Shown: piece by piece, positions 7,991 to 15,243 of the stretch
How positions within the stretch are numbered: the first letter of the stretch is position 1
How the letters are laid out: the number at the start of each line of letters is the position of its first letter
Source: Pseudomonas fluorescens
Lineage (GTDB): Bacteria > Pseudomonadota > Gammaproteobacteria > Pseudomonadales > Pseudomonadaceae
Direction: 5' to 3'
Assembly: GCF_902497995.1 (NCBI RefSeq)
Contig: NZ_CABVII010000035.1
Coordinates: 1-54,965, forward strand
Length of the DNA stretch: 54,965 nucleotides
Program-made: the position numbers and the translations under genes
Notes under the pieces: generated by a model
Database searches by the model: none
What the model saw: only the letters and a program-made list of their open reading frames with translations
Told to the model about the DNA's origin: nothing

Positions 7991-8686
7991 ATGATCGGCG
8001 CCGAGCTGCTGTCACCTGAAACCCTCACGGTGGGGTTGTTGATCTATGGACCGGTGCTGATCTGGGCCGTTGCGCGAGCACCGTGGGTCGAGTTGTTCAG
8101 CGACAGTCGACGCCAGCATCTGTTGTTCGGTACGGTATTCGCGCTGTTCATGCTCTGGCTGGTGCGGCGAGACTTCGATACCGGAGTGTCCTACCACTTT
8201 ATCGGCATGACCGCCGTGACCCTGTTGCTCGACTGGCCGCTGGCGATTGTCGGCGGGTTGGTCGCACAGGCGGGATTGGTGCTGCTCGGGCGCCAGGATC
8301 TGGCGGCGATGGGGGGCAATGGTGCGCTGTTGATTCTGCTGCCGGTGCTGGTTACCGAATGCTGCGCGATCCTGGTGGAGCGAGCACAGCCGCGTAATCC
8401 CTTTGTGTATATCTTCGTTTCCGGTTTTTTTGCAGCGGCGCTGTCAGCGTTGCTGTGTCTGCTGCTGGCGCTGTGGTTGCTGTGGTTCGACGAACGTTTT
8501 GCCATGCCCTATTGGCTGGAAGACTTTGTCGGTTACCTGTGGCTGATCATTTTCCCGGAGGCGTTCATCAACGGCATGGTGGTCAGCGCGCTGGTGGTGT
8601 TCTGTCCCGAGTGGCTCGAGACCTTCAATCGCACGCGTTATCTTTCGGCGCCCTGGAAGGACGACGATCGAGGATCTGGCGGATGA
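7991..8686 (+). CDS. CbiM-like energy-coupling factor permease (probable)
   Basis: 231-residue integral membrane protein with about 6-7 hydrophobic segments. It lacks a signal peptide and ends in a charged tail. Its length and the late membrane block LWLIIFPEAFINGMVVSALVV resemble Pseudomonas proteins annotated as ECF-type permeases related to CbiM (metal or vitamin uptake). No ECF ATPase or T-component genes are nearby, so any partner must be encoded elsewhere. AAGGGAG lies about 11 bases before the ATG. The last codons overlap an alternative frame that looks coding (see findings). Confidence 0.6.
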   Translation: MIGAELLSPETLTVGLLIYGPVLIWAVARAPWVELFSDSRRQHLLFGTVFALFMLWLVRRDFDTGVSYHFIGMTAVTLLLDWPLAIVGGLVAQAGLVLLGRQDLAAMGGNGALLILLPVLVTECCAILVERAQPRNPFVYIFVSGFFAAALSALLCLLLALWLLWFDERFAMPYWLEDFVGYLWLIIFPEAFINGMVVSALVVFCPEWLETFNRTRYLSAPWKDDDRGSGG

Positions 8687-8756
8687 ATTGCAGTTTCTCG
8701 CCGAGAGCCTCGATCATGGTCTGGACTACCGCTTTATGCGGCCCTGATGATCGCGA

Positions 8757-8957
8757 TCAGTGACGCGGATCGAAGTCGCCGCTGAACAACTCGTCCTCGG
8801 CATCGGGGGCCACCGGAATCTTGTGTTCTTCCGACGCCCAGGCGCCCAGGTCGATCAGCTTGCAACGGTCCGAACAGAACGGCCGGAATTTGCTTTCGGG
8901 GCTCCATTCGACAGGGGCGCCGCAGGTTGGGCAATCGACGGTTGGGGGTTGGCTCAT
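8757..8957 (-). CDS. yacG: DNA gyrase inhibitor YacG
   Basis: 66-residue zinc protein with CPTCGAPVEW and FCSDRCKLIDLG, giving the C-x2-C...C-x3-C zinc site of YacG, and the conserved acidic tail. YacG binds the GyrB subunit and inhibits gyrase. Its start overlaps the coaE stop (8954-8957), the standard coaE-yacG arrangement in proteobacteria. Length is normal. Confidence 0.93.
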   Translation of the reverse strand: MSQPPTVDCPTCGAPVEWSPESKFRPFCSDRCKLIDLGAWASEEHKIPVAPDAEDELFSGDFDPRH

Positions 8958-9577
8958 GACTGGCCTCCACGCAAAGTAAGGTAAAAGTGATGCAGGCGTT
9001 CGACCTCGCTGTGCAGCCAGGCGAGGTCGCGGTCGTTGACCACCACATCGTCGGCATGGCTCACGCGATCCTGGCGGCTGGACTGGGCCTTGAGGATCGC
9101 ATGGACCTGTTGTTCGCTGGTCTGGTCACGCTGCAGGGTGCGTTCGATCTGTAGCTGTTCGGGGGCATCGATTACCAGGACCCGTTGGGTCATGGCGTAT
9201 TGCCCGGACTCGATCAGCAGCGGCGAAACCAGAATCGCGTAAGGCGATTGTGCCTTGCCCAGATGGTCGGCGATTTCTGTAGCGATCAGCGGATGCAGCA
9301 GCGCTTCGAGCCACAACCGTTCTTCCGGCACTTCGAAGATCAGTTTGCGCAGCGCCGCGCGATCCAGTTGCCCGTCCGCTTGCAACACGCCGGGGCCGAA
9401 GTGTTGGGCGATCTTCGCCAGGGCCGGACGCCCCGGTTCCACCACCCAACGCGCCGCATGGTCGGCGTCCACCAGGTGCACGCCCAGATCGATGAAGTGC
9501 TGGGCCGCGGCGCTTTTGCCGCTGCCAATGCCGCCGGTCAGGCCGAGAATCCAGGGTTTTTCCACAAAGGTATTCAT
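8954..9577 (-). CDS. coaE: Dephospho-CoA kinase
   Basis: 207-residue P-loop kinase that phosphorylates the 3'-OH of dephospho-CoA in the last step of CoA synthesis. Walker A LGLTGGIGSGKS lies at about residues 10-21, and DADHAARWVVEPG (substrate region) and the lid RDQTSEQQ are visible. The ATG at 9577 overlaps the pilD stop (ATGA), so translation is coupled to the pilus genes. The in-frame extension to 9598 is not supported. The same order pilBCD-coaE-yacG is conserved in pseudomonads. Confidence 0.95.
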   Translation of the reverse strand: MNTFVEKPWILGLTGGIGSGKSAAAQHFIDLGVHLVDADHAARWVVEPGRPALAKIAQHFGPGVLQADGQLDRAALRKLIFEVPEERLWLEALLHPLIATEIADHLGKAQSPYAILVSPLLIESGQYAMTQRVLVIDAPEQLQIERTLQRDQTSEQQVHAILKAQSSRQDRVSHADDVVVNDRDLAWLHSEVERLHHFYLTLRGGQS

Positions 9578-10446
9578 TTCAAACCGACAAACTGCCAATA
9601 GAAGTCGGTTATTTGACCACCCCAGAGCAAGGCAATCCAGCCGGCAATCGCCAGATAGGGTCCGAAAGGCATCGGCGTCGAGGTTTTCGCGTTGTGCATG
9701 CGCAGTAAGATCACGCCGATAACGGCGCCCACCAGGGATGACAACAGGATGGTCAGGGGCAGGATCTGCCAGCCGCCCCAGGCGCCGAGCATCGCCAGCA
9801 ACTTGAAATCACCGTGGCCCATGCCGTCCTTGCCGGTGATCAGCTTGAACAGCCAGAACACCGACCACAGCGCCGTGTAGCCGGCTATCGCGCCCCACAA
9901 CGCCTCCTGCAACGGCACGAACAGGCCGAAACTGTTGACGATCAATCCGAGCCACATCAGTGGTAGCACCAGCACATCCGGTAATAGCTGGTGCTCGGCG
10001 TCGATCAGGCTCATGGCCAACAGGCCCCAGCTCAGGACAAATGCCATGCACGCAGGCCAACCGAACCCGAAGTGCCAGGCGATGAACGCCGACAGCAGGC
10101 CGCAGGCCAGTTCGGTCAACGGGTAGCGTTTGCTGATCGGCGTCTTGCAGCTTGAACATCGACCTCGTAGAAACGCAAAACTGAGCACTGGAATGTTTTC
10201 CCAGGCCCGAATCCGGTGGCCACAGTGCGGGCACTGAGAGTGGGGCATTAGCAGGTTGTAAACCGGCTGGGGCGTTTCCTCAGGCAAACCCAGAATGTCA
10301 TGGGCCTGCCCTCGCCACTCACGCTCGAGCATTTTGGGCAGGCGCCAGGTCACTACATTGAGGAAGCTGCCGACCAGCAGGCCGACCCCTGCTGCAATGA
10401 CGACGAAGGCCAGTGGATAGACAGTCAGAATTTCGTTCAAGGGCAT
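9574..10446 (-). CDS. pilD: Prepilin peptidase / N-methyltransferase PilD
   Basis: 290-residue polytopic membrane enzyme that cleaves type IV prepilins (and type II secretion pseudopilins) after the leader Gly and methylates the new N-terminal Phe. The cytoplasmic loop has the zinc tetracysteine CPHCGHRI...GRCSSCKTPIS (residues about 70-105). The two catalytic aspartates lie in LIDAEHQLLPD and KDGMGHGDFKLL (GxGD type). The start at 10446 follows family length. The stop codon of pilC is 2 bases upstream. It matures the PilA encoded at 13595. Confidence 0.95.
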   Translation of the reverse strand: MPLNEILTVYPLAFVVIAAGVGLLVGSFLNVVTWRLPKMLEREWRGQAHDILGLPEETPQPVYNLLMPHSQCPHCGHRIRAWENIPVLSFAFLRGRCSSCKTPISKRYPLTELACGLLSAFIAWHFGFGWPACMAFVLSWGLLAMSLIDAEHQLLPDVLVLPLMWLGLIVNSFGLFVPLQEALWGAIAGYTALWSVFWLFKLITGKDGMGHGDFKLLAMLGAWGGWQILPLTILLSSLVGAVIGVILLRMHNAKTSTPMPFGPYLAIAGWIALLWGGQITDFYWQFVGLK

Positions 10447-10447
10447 G

Positions 10448-11665
10448 TCAGATCGCAGAGCCGAGTTGGAAAATGGGCAGGTACATCGCAACCACCAGGC
10501 CACCGACGACAACCCCCAGTACCACCATGATGAACGGTTCCATCAGGCTGGTGAGGTTATCGACCATGTTATCCACTTCGTCCTCGTAGAAACCCGCGAC
10601 CTTGTCGAGCATGTCGTCCAGTGCCCCGGACTCTTCGCCAATGGCCGTCATCTGGATCGCCATGTTCGGAAAGATGCCGGAGGAGCGCATGGAAAAATTC
10701 AGCTGCATGCCGGTCGACACGTCCTGCCTGATGCGCAGCACGGCACGCTTGAACACGATGTTGCCGGTCGCACCCGCCACTGACTCCAGTGCCTCGACCA
10801 ACGGCACGCCGGCGGCGAAGGTGGTCGACAGCGTACGGGCATAACGGGCCACGGCGGATTTGTACATCAGCGTGCCAATCAACGGCAGTTTCAGCAGCCA
10901 GGTGTCCGTCCGGTCCCGAAAGCCTTGTGACGTCTTGAAGGCGTGTCGCAGGCCGAAGACCGCTGCGATCAGTCCGCCGAGCATCACCCACCACCAGTCC
11001 TGCATGAACTTCGACAGGCCGATGATCATGACGGTGAAGGCCGGCAGTTCGGCGCCAAACCCCTTGAACACCGACTCGAACTGCGGCACCACCTTGACCA
11101 GCAGAATCGCGGTCACGATGATCGCGACAAACACCACGGCGAGCGGGTAGGTCATGGCTTTCTTGATCTTCGCCTTGAGGCTTTCGCTCTTTTCCTTGTA
11201 GGTCGCTACCCGTTCCAACAGGGTGTCCAGAGCGCCGGCCTGTTCGCCGGCATCGACCAGATTGCAGTAGAGCTCATCGAAATACTGGGGCTTCTTGCGC
11301 AACGCCGCGGCAAAGCTGTTACCCGCCGCGATTTCCTGTTTCACTTCGTCCACCAGTTTGCGCATGGCCGGGTTATCGAAGCCTTCGCCGATGATGTCGA
11401 ACGATTGCAACAGCGGCACGCCGGCTTTCATCATGGTCGCCATCTGCCGGGTGAACAGGGCAATGTCCTGGGCCTTGATGCGTTTGCCCAGATTGAAGAT
11501 CGAGGCGGATTTCTTGCGCACCTTGCCGGGATTGATCCCTTGTTTACGCAACTGCGCCTTGATCAGCGCCGGATTCTGACCGCTGAGTTCGCCGGTCATT
11601 TTCGAACCTTTCCTGTCCGTGCCTTCCCAGGCATACACGCTGATTTTTGCTGCTTTGACCGCCAT
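10448..11665 (-). CDS. pilC: Type IV pilus inner-membrane platform protein PilC
   Basis: 405-residue GspF/PilC family protein of the inner-membrane platform. It starts with a soluble region (VYAWEGTDRKGSKMTGEL) and has two GspF domains, each with LFTRQMATMMKAGVPLLQSF-like helices (around residues 70-90 and again around 275), and three main hydrophobic segments, the last being MVVLGVVVGGLVVAMYLPIF near the C-terminus. It couples the ATPase PilB to pilin assembly. It begins 2 bp after the pilB stop. Confidence 0.95.
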   Translation of the reverse strand: MAVKAAKISVYAWEGTDRKGSKMTGELSGQNPALIKAQLRKQGINPGKVRKKSASIFNLGKRIKAQDIALFTRQMATMMKAGVPLLQSFDIIGEGFDNPAMRKLVDEVKQEIAAGNSFAAALRKKPQYFDELYCNLVDAGEQAGALDTLLERVATYKEKSESLKAKIKKAMTYPLAVVFVAIIVTAILLVKVVPQFESVFKGFGAELPAFTVMIIGLSKFMQDWWWVMLGGLIAAVFGLRHAFKTSQGFRDRTDTWLLKLPLIGTLMYKSAVARYARTLSTTFAAGVPLVEALESVAGATGNIVFKRAVLRIRQDVSTGMQLNFSMRSSGIFPNMAIQMTAIGEESGALDDMLDKVAGFYEDEVDNMVDNLTSLMEPFIMVVLGVVVGGLVVAMYLPIFQLGSAI

Positions 11666-11667
11666 GT

Positions 11668-13368
11668 TCAGTCCTTGGTGACCCGATTGATTTCTTCAAG
11701 GCTGGTGATGCCCTGCATGGCCTTGATCAGCCCGGAAGTACGCAGGTCGTTGAACCCGTCTTTACGCATCTGGGTATCGATTTCCAGTGAGTTGCCCTCG
11801 GCCATGATCAGCCGTTGCAACTCGGGCGTGTTCTTCACCACTTCATAAATCCCTACGCGCCCTTTATAACCGCCGTTGCAGTGATCGCAACCGACCGGTT
11901 CATAGATCGTGAACGAGCCGATGCGTTCCGCGGGGAAACCCTCCTTGAGCAACGCCTCCCGGGGAATCTCGATCGGTCTCCTGCAATGGCTGCACAATTT
12001 GCGCGCCAGGCGCTGAGCGATGATCAGGCTCACCGAGGTGGCGATATTGAAGCCCTGGATGCCCATGTTGTGCAGGCGGGTCAGGGTTTCGGCGGCGCTG
12101 TTGGTGTGCAGGGTCGACAGCACCAGGTGCCCGGTCTGGGCGGCCTTGATGGCGATCTCCGCCGTTTCCAGGTCGCGGATTTCGCCGACCATGATGACGT
12201 CCGGATCCTGACGCAGAAACGAGCGCAGCGCCTGGGCGAAACCCAAGCCCTGCTTGGGGTTGACGTTGACCTGGTTGATGCCCTCCATGTTGATCTCTAC
12301 CGGGTCTTCGGCCGTGGAGATGTTGATGTCCACGGTGTTGAGGATATTCAGGCCGGTGTAGAGCGACACGGTCTTGCCTGAACCGGTGGGTCCGGTGACC
12401 AGAATCATTCCCTGTGGCTGCTTGAGAGCGGCCATGTACAAATCTTTCTGGTCGGGCGCGTAGCCAAGCGCATCGATGCCCATTTGCGCACTGGACGGAT
12501 CGAGGATCCGGATCGCCACTTTCTCGCCCCACAGGGTCGGCAGGGTGTTGACCCTGAAGTCGATGGACTTGCTCCTGGACAGGCGCATCTTGATCCGCCC
12601 GTCCTGAGGCCGGCGTCGTTCGGAGATGTCGAGGCTGGCCATGACTTTCAGCCGCGAAGCGATGCGGTTGGCCAGTTGAATCGGCGGTTTGGCGACTTCA
12701 CGCAGCATGCCGTCGGTGCGCATCCGCACGCGGTAGGTTTTTTCGTAGGGCTCGAAATGCAGGTCGGAAGAACCGCTCTTGATCGCATCGAGCAACATCT
12801 TGTGGACGAAACGCACCACGGGCGCGTCATCGGCATCCTGTCCGGCGATGGCGTCCTGATTGTTGTCATCGATCGACTCGATGTCCAAGCCATCGAGGTC
12901 AACGTCGGCCATGTCTTCCAGGCCGGTACTGTGGCTGTCGAAGAACTTCTCGATCGCTGCCGTGAGTTTTTCGTCTTCGACCAGAATGGCTTCGGTACTG
13001 AGCCCGGTGCTGAACTGGATATCGTTGATGGTCTGGTGATTGGTCGGATCGGAAACCCCCACGAACAATTTGTTGCCGCGTCGCCAGAGGGGCAGGGCGT
13101 GGTGCTGGCGGATCAGTTTCTCGCTGACCAGGCCCCTGGGTTGGGTTTCCTTGTCCAGGCAATTGAGGTCCAGCAGGGCCATGCCAAAGTGCTCCGAGGC
13201 AATCTCGGCAACCTGACGGCTTTTCACCAGTTTGTTTTGCACCAGGTAGCTGACCAGAGAAATCCGGTTGCGCCGGGCTTGCTGATACGCCAGTTGCGCG
13301 CTTTTGTCAGTGAGCAGTTCGGCCAGGACCAATTGCTTGGCCAGGCCGCTAAGGGCGATGTCATTCAT
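11668..13368 (-). CDS. pilB: Type IV pilus extension ATPase PilB
   Basis: 566-residue hexameric ATPase that powers pilus extension. It has an N-terminal MshEN/GspE_N domain, Walker A GPTGSGKTVSLYTGLN (near residue 325), the Walker B/Asp-box region DPDVIMVGEIRDLETAEIAI, the His box TGHLVLSTLHTN, and the zinc tetracysteine CSHCRRPIEI...CDHC near the C-terminus. The ATG at 13368 is preferred to an in-frame ATG 15 bases upstream because of family length. It is the first gene of pilBCD and is transcribed away from pilA. Confidence 0.96.
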   Translation of the reverse strand: MNDIALSGLAKQLVLAELLTDKSAQLAYQQARRNRISLVSYLVQNKLVKSRQVAEIASEHFGMALLDLNCLDKETQPRGLVSEKLIRQHHALPLWRRGNKLFVGVSDPTNHQTINDIQFSTGLSTEAILVEDEKLTAAIEKFFDSHSTGLEDMADVDLDGLDIESIDDNNQDAIAGQDADDAPVVRFVHKMLLDAIKSGSSDLHFEPYEKTYRVRMRTDGMLREVAKPPIQLANRIASRLKVMASLDISERRRPQDGRIKMRLSRSKSIDFRVNTLPTLWGEKVAIRILDPSSAQMGIDALGYAPDQKDLYMAALKQPQGMILVTGPTGSGKTVSLYTGLNILNTVDINISTAEDPVEINMEGINQVNVNPKQGLGFAQALRSFLRQDPDVIMVGEIRDLETAEIAIKAAQTGHLVLSTLHTNSAAETLTRLHNMGIQGFNIATSVSLIIAQRLARKLCSHCRRPIEIPREALLKEGFPAERIGSFTIYEPVGCDHCNGGYKGRVGIYEVVKNTPELQRLIMAEGNSLEIDTQMRKDGFNDLRTSGLIKAMQGITSLEEINRVTKD

Positions 13369-13441
13369 GGGGATACCGGACACAAAAAATGCATGACTTA
13401 TAGCCTAGTCAAGCGGCGGAGCCAAACCAGTGGGGCGCAGG

Positions 13442-13456
13442 TGACAATAATTGTCA
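13442..13456. promoter_or_regulatory. Perfect palindrome, possible PilR operator upstream of pilA
   Basis: TGACAATAATTGTCA is a perfect 15-bp palindrome built from inverted TGTC half-sites, the core reported for PilR binding upstream of P. aeruginosa pilA. It lies about 75 bases before the sigma-54 -24 element of pilA, a normal enhancer distance, and also in front of pilB. Assignment to PilR is inference. Confidence 0.5.
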
Positions 13457-13530
13457 GAAAGTGCGGATCCTGAGGGTAGGAAAGGGCGCTGCGTTGCTCT
13501 CACCCCCCGGACAACCGGGGTTGAAGCGCT

Positions 13531-13546
13531 TGGCATGGACTGTGCT
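13531..13546 (+). promoter_or_regulatory. Sigma-54 promoter of pilA
   Basis: TGGCATGGACTGTGCT has the -24 GG and -12 GC elements exactly 10 bases apart, as RpoN promoters require. It lies 48 bases before the pilA ATG. PilS/PilR-RpoN control of pilA is established in P. aeruginosa. Confidence 0.8.
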
Positions 13547-13594
13547 ACAGCCGGTTCAGATCATGAGACTTCGACTCATGCATGGAGCTTGTCT

Positions 13595-14008
13595 ATGAAT
13601 AATCAGAAAGGTTTTACGCTTATTGAATTGCTGATCGTTGTGGCGATCATCGGGATTTTGGCGACGTTTGCGCTGCCGGCTTACTCGAAATATCAGGCGC
13701 GAGCTAAGGTGACGGCAGGCCTGGCGGAGATTTCGGCGTTGAAAGTGCCGTTTGAAGAGCTTATGAATAACGGAACCAGCCCGGCAGATGTGACGGCAAT
13801 TGGCGGAGTTAGCCCAACCTCAAATTGCGCACTAACTGCTTCTGGAACAGCCACTAGTGGTGCGGGCACAATTATTTGCGAGATAGCAAACGCGCCCGCG
13901 CCGGTATTAGGCAAGAAGATCACGCTAACGCGCTCGACGAATGGCTGGGCTTGCACCACCGAAGTTGAACAAGAATATGCGCCTAAAGGCTGTACTGGTA
14001 AGTCCTGA
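13595..14008 (+). CDS. pilA: Type IVa major pilin PilA
   Basis: 137-residue prepilin. It has a short leader MNNQKG followed by the methylated-Phe helix FTLIELLIVVAIIGILATFA with Glu5, the hallmark of type IVa pilins, and a C-terminal disulfide loop between two late Cys residues (CTTEVEQEYAPKGC). The ATG at 13595 has GGAGCTT upstream, and the longer open frame before it has no pilin sequence. It is transcribed divergently from pilBCD under a sigma-54 promoter and followed by a strong terminator. Codons in the distal half are less GC-rich than those of neighbouring genes, suggesting allele exchange. Confidence 0.95.
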   Translation: MNNQKGFTLIELLIVVAIIGILATFALPAYSKYQARAKVTAGLAEISALKVPFEELMNNGTSPADVTAIGGVSPTSNCALTASGTATSGAGTIICEIANAPAPVLGKKITLTRSTNGWACTTEVEQEYAPKGCTGKS

Positions 14009-14022
14009 TTTAGGTATCCATA

Positions 14023-14052
14023 CCCCGTCTCGATGAGGCGGGGTTTTTTTTT
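14023..14052 (+). terminator. Rho-independent terminator of pilA
   Basis: CCCCGTCTC-gat-GAGGCGGGG forms a 9-pair stem (one G-U) followed by nine T residues, 14 bases after the pilA stop. Confidence 0.92.
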
Positions 14053-14185
14053 GCCTACGGTTCAAAATCACTGGGAAAAAATCCCCAAAATTCATGGCGT
14101 TAGGCCTACCGGAAAACCCGCAACTTGCATGTAGAAAATTTCAATGTCATGCAATTTGCATGATTTCGAAAATAGTCAGTTTTTT

Positions 14186-14198
14186 TAACTTATTGATT
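14186..14198 (-). promoter_or_regulatory. IHF site upstream of the BON gene promoter
   Basis: On the minus strand the 13-mer AATCAATAAGTTA fits the IHF consensus WATCAANNNNTTR at every defined position. It lies in an AT-rich tract, 28 bases before the sigma-54 -24 element at 14226, where IHF normally bends DNA for RpoN activators. Confidence 0.65.
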
Positions 14199-14225
14199 TA
14201 TAACGACTTAATAGCTATCTCAAAG

Positions 14226-14242
14226 TTGGCACAGCGTTCGCA
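14226..14242 (+). promoter_or_regulatory. Sigma-54 promoter of the BON-domain gene
   Basis: TTGGCACAGCGTTCGCA matches the RpoN consensus TGGCAC-N5-TTGCA with one mismatch and has correct 10-base spacing between GG and GC. The predicted start of transcription is near 14254, about 54 bases before the ATG. Confidence 0.72.
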
Positions 14243-14307
14243 ACATACCCGGTAACCCTGCTGACAAGACACGCAGCAGACTTTATGAAAAAACAGGAGT
14301 TACTCGT

Positions 14308-14661
14308 ATGAAGAAGTTCGCTATCGCTGCCGCTGCTGCTACCGCGCTGACCCTGACCCTGGCCAACACTGCATTTGCCCAGACTCAAGCCACTCAAGCA
14401 CCCATGGTGCTGGCCGCCGGTGAGATGACCAAAGCCACAGAAGCTACTTCCGATACCTGGATCACTACCAAAGTCAAAGCAGACCTGGTCACCGAAAAAG
14501 GCATTCCTGGTACTGACATCAAGGTCGAAACCAACAAAGGTGTTGTTTCCCTGTCGTCGACCGTTGCCGTGACCGACGCACAGAAAGCCACCGCAGTGGC
14601 TATCGCCAAGAAAATCAAAGGCGTCCAAGCGGTCTCCGCTGACGGCCTGAAAGCCGAGTAA
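14308..14661 (+). CDS. Periplasmic BON-domain protein
   Basis: 117-residue protein with a Sec signal peptide (MKKFAIAAAAATALTLTLAN..AFA). One BON domain covers about residues 48-115: ITTKVKADLVTEKGIPGTDI, then KVETNKGVVSLSSTV, then the helix TDAQKATAVAIAKKIKGV. BON domains are thought to bind phospholipid or surface ligands, and OsmY is a double-BON relative. CAGGAG stands before the ATG. The gene is monocistronic, with its own sigma-54/IHF promoter and a strong hairpin after it. Codon use is highly optimised, suggesting high expression. Confidence 0.85.
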   Translation: MKKFAIAAAAATALTLTLANTAFAQTQATQAPMVLAAGEMTKATEATSDTWITTKVKADLVTEKGIPGTDIKVETNKGVVSLSSTVAVTDAQKATAVAIAKKIKGVQAVSADGLKAE

Positions 14662-14766
14662 GGCAAGACTTCTCGCCTGAACCGGGAGAAGGCGCGGTAG
14701 ACGAGCCGAGTCATACGTCTGCCGCAACTTAGAGTTCATGCGAAAGGCCACAAGGATGTGGCCGTT

Positions 14767-14806
14767 ACAGGCCTCGGACATTCGTGTCCGGGGCCTGTTC
14801 TATTGT
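14767..14806 (+). terminator. Hairpin terminator after the BON gene
   Basis: ACAGGCC-t-CGGACA-ttcg-TGTCCG-g-GGCCTGT (14767-14798) forms a long stem capped by a stable TTCG tetraloop and is followed by TCTATTGT. It lies about 105 bases after the stop codon. Confidence 0.7.
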
Positions 14807-14825
14807 GAGCGACACACAACAACTT

Positions 14826-14927
14826 TAGGAGCAAGCTTGCTCGCGATAGCGGTGTAACAGTCAATGCAAATGTTGAATGTTAGGGCCTCATCGTCGGAAC
14901 GCCGCCCGGAGCAAGCTTGCTCCTACA
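14826..14927. repeat. REPIN (degenerate pair of REPs)
   Basis: Outer arms TAGGAGCAAGCTTGCTCGCG (14826-14845) and GGAGCAAGCTTGCTCCTACA (14908-14927) flank a loop containing the common core 'GTAACAGTCAATGCAAATGTTGAATG'-like sequence shared with other REPINs here. It lies between convergent genes. Confidence 0.75.
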
Positions 14928-14943
14928 AAGATTTATGTCGTGC

Positions 14944-15243
14944 CTAATTACCGCGCTTGCTGGTGATCTGCATCAAGCGATTACCTTCAAACCGCAAGTA
15001 CTGGTACATCCCGCCGTTTGGCCCGTAGGTCCATTCCTCGACCTGGAACTCTTCCCGTCGGTCGGCGCTGCGTTTATAGCCCAACACATCGCGGCTGACC
15101 GGTTCACCGCATTTGTGCACCACCTCGCCGGACCTGTCACCGACGCTGACCAATTGACTGCCGCAGCGCAGGGTATCCGCGGCGCAGGCATGACTCGCTG
15201 CCAGCGCCAGGGTCAGGCCTGTCAGCAATCGTCTGCGCATCAT
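14944..15243 (-). CDS. DUF2845 domain-containing exported protein
   Basis: 99-residue protein with a signal peptide (MMRRRLLTGLTLALAASHACA). The DUF2845 mature sequence has DTLRCGSQLVSVGDRSGEV, VHKCGEP and VEEWTYGPNGGMYQYLRFEG. Two cysteines in the mature part probably form a periplasmic disulfide. The start overlaps the stop of the DUF748 gene (two adjacent ATGs at 15243 and 15240), so it is the second gene of a coupled pair. Function unknown. Confidence 0.8.
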   Translation of the reverse strand: MMRRRLLTGLTLALAASHACAADTLRCGSQLVSVGDRSGEVVHKCGEPVSRDVLGYKRSADRREEFQVEEWTYGPNGGMYQYLRFEGNRLMQITSKRGN

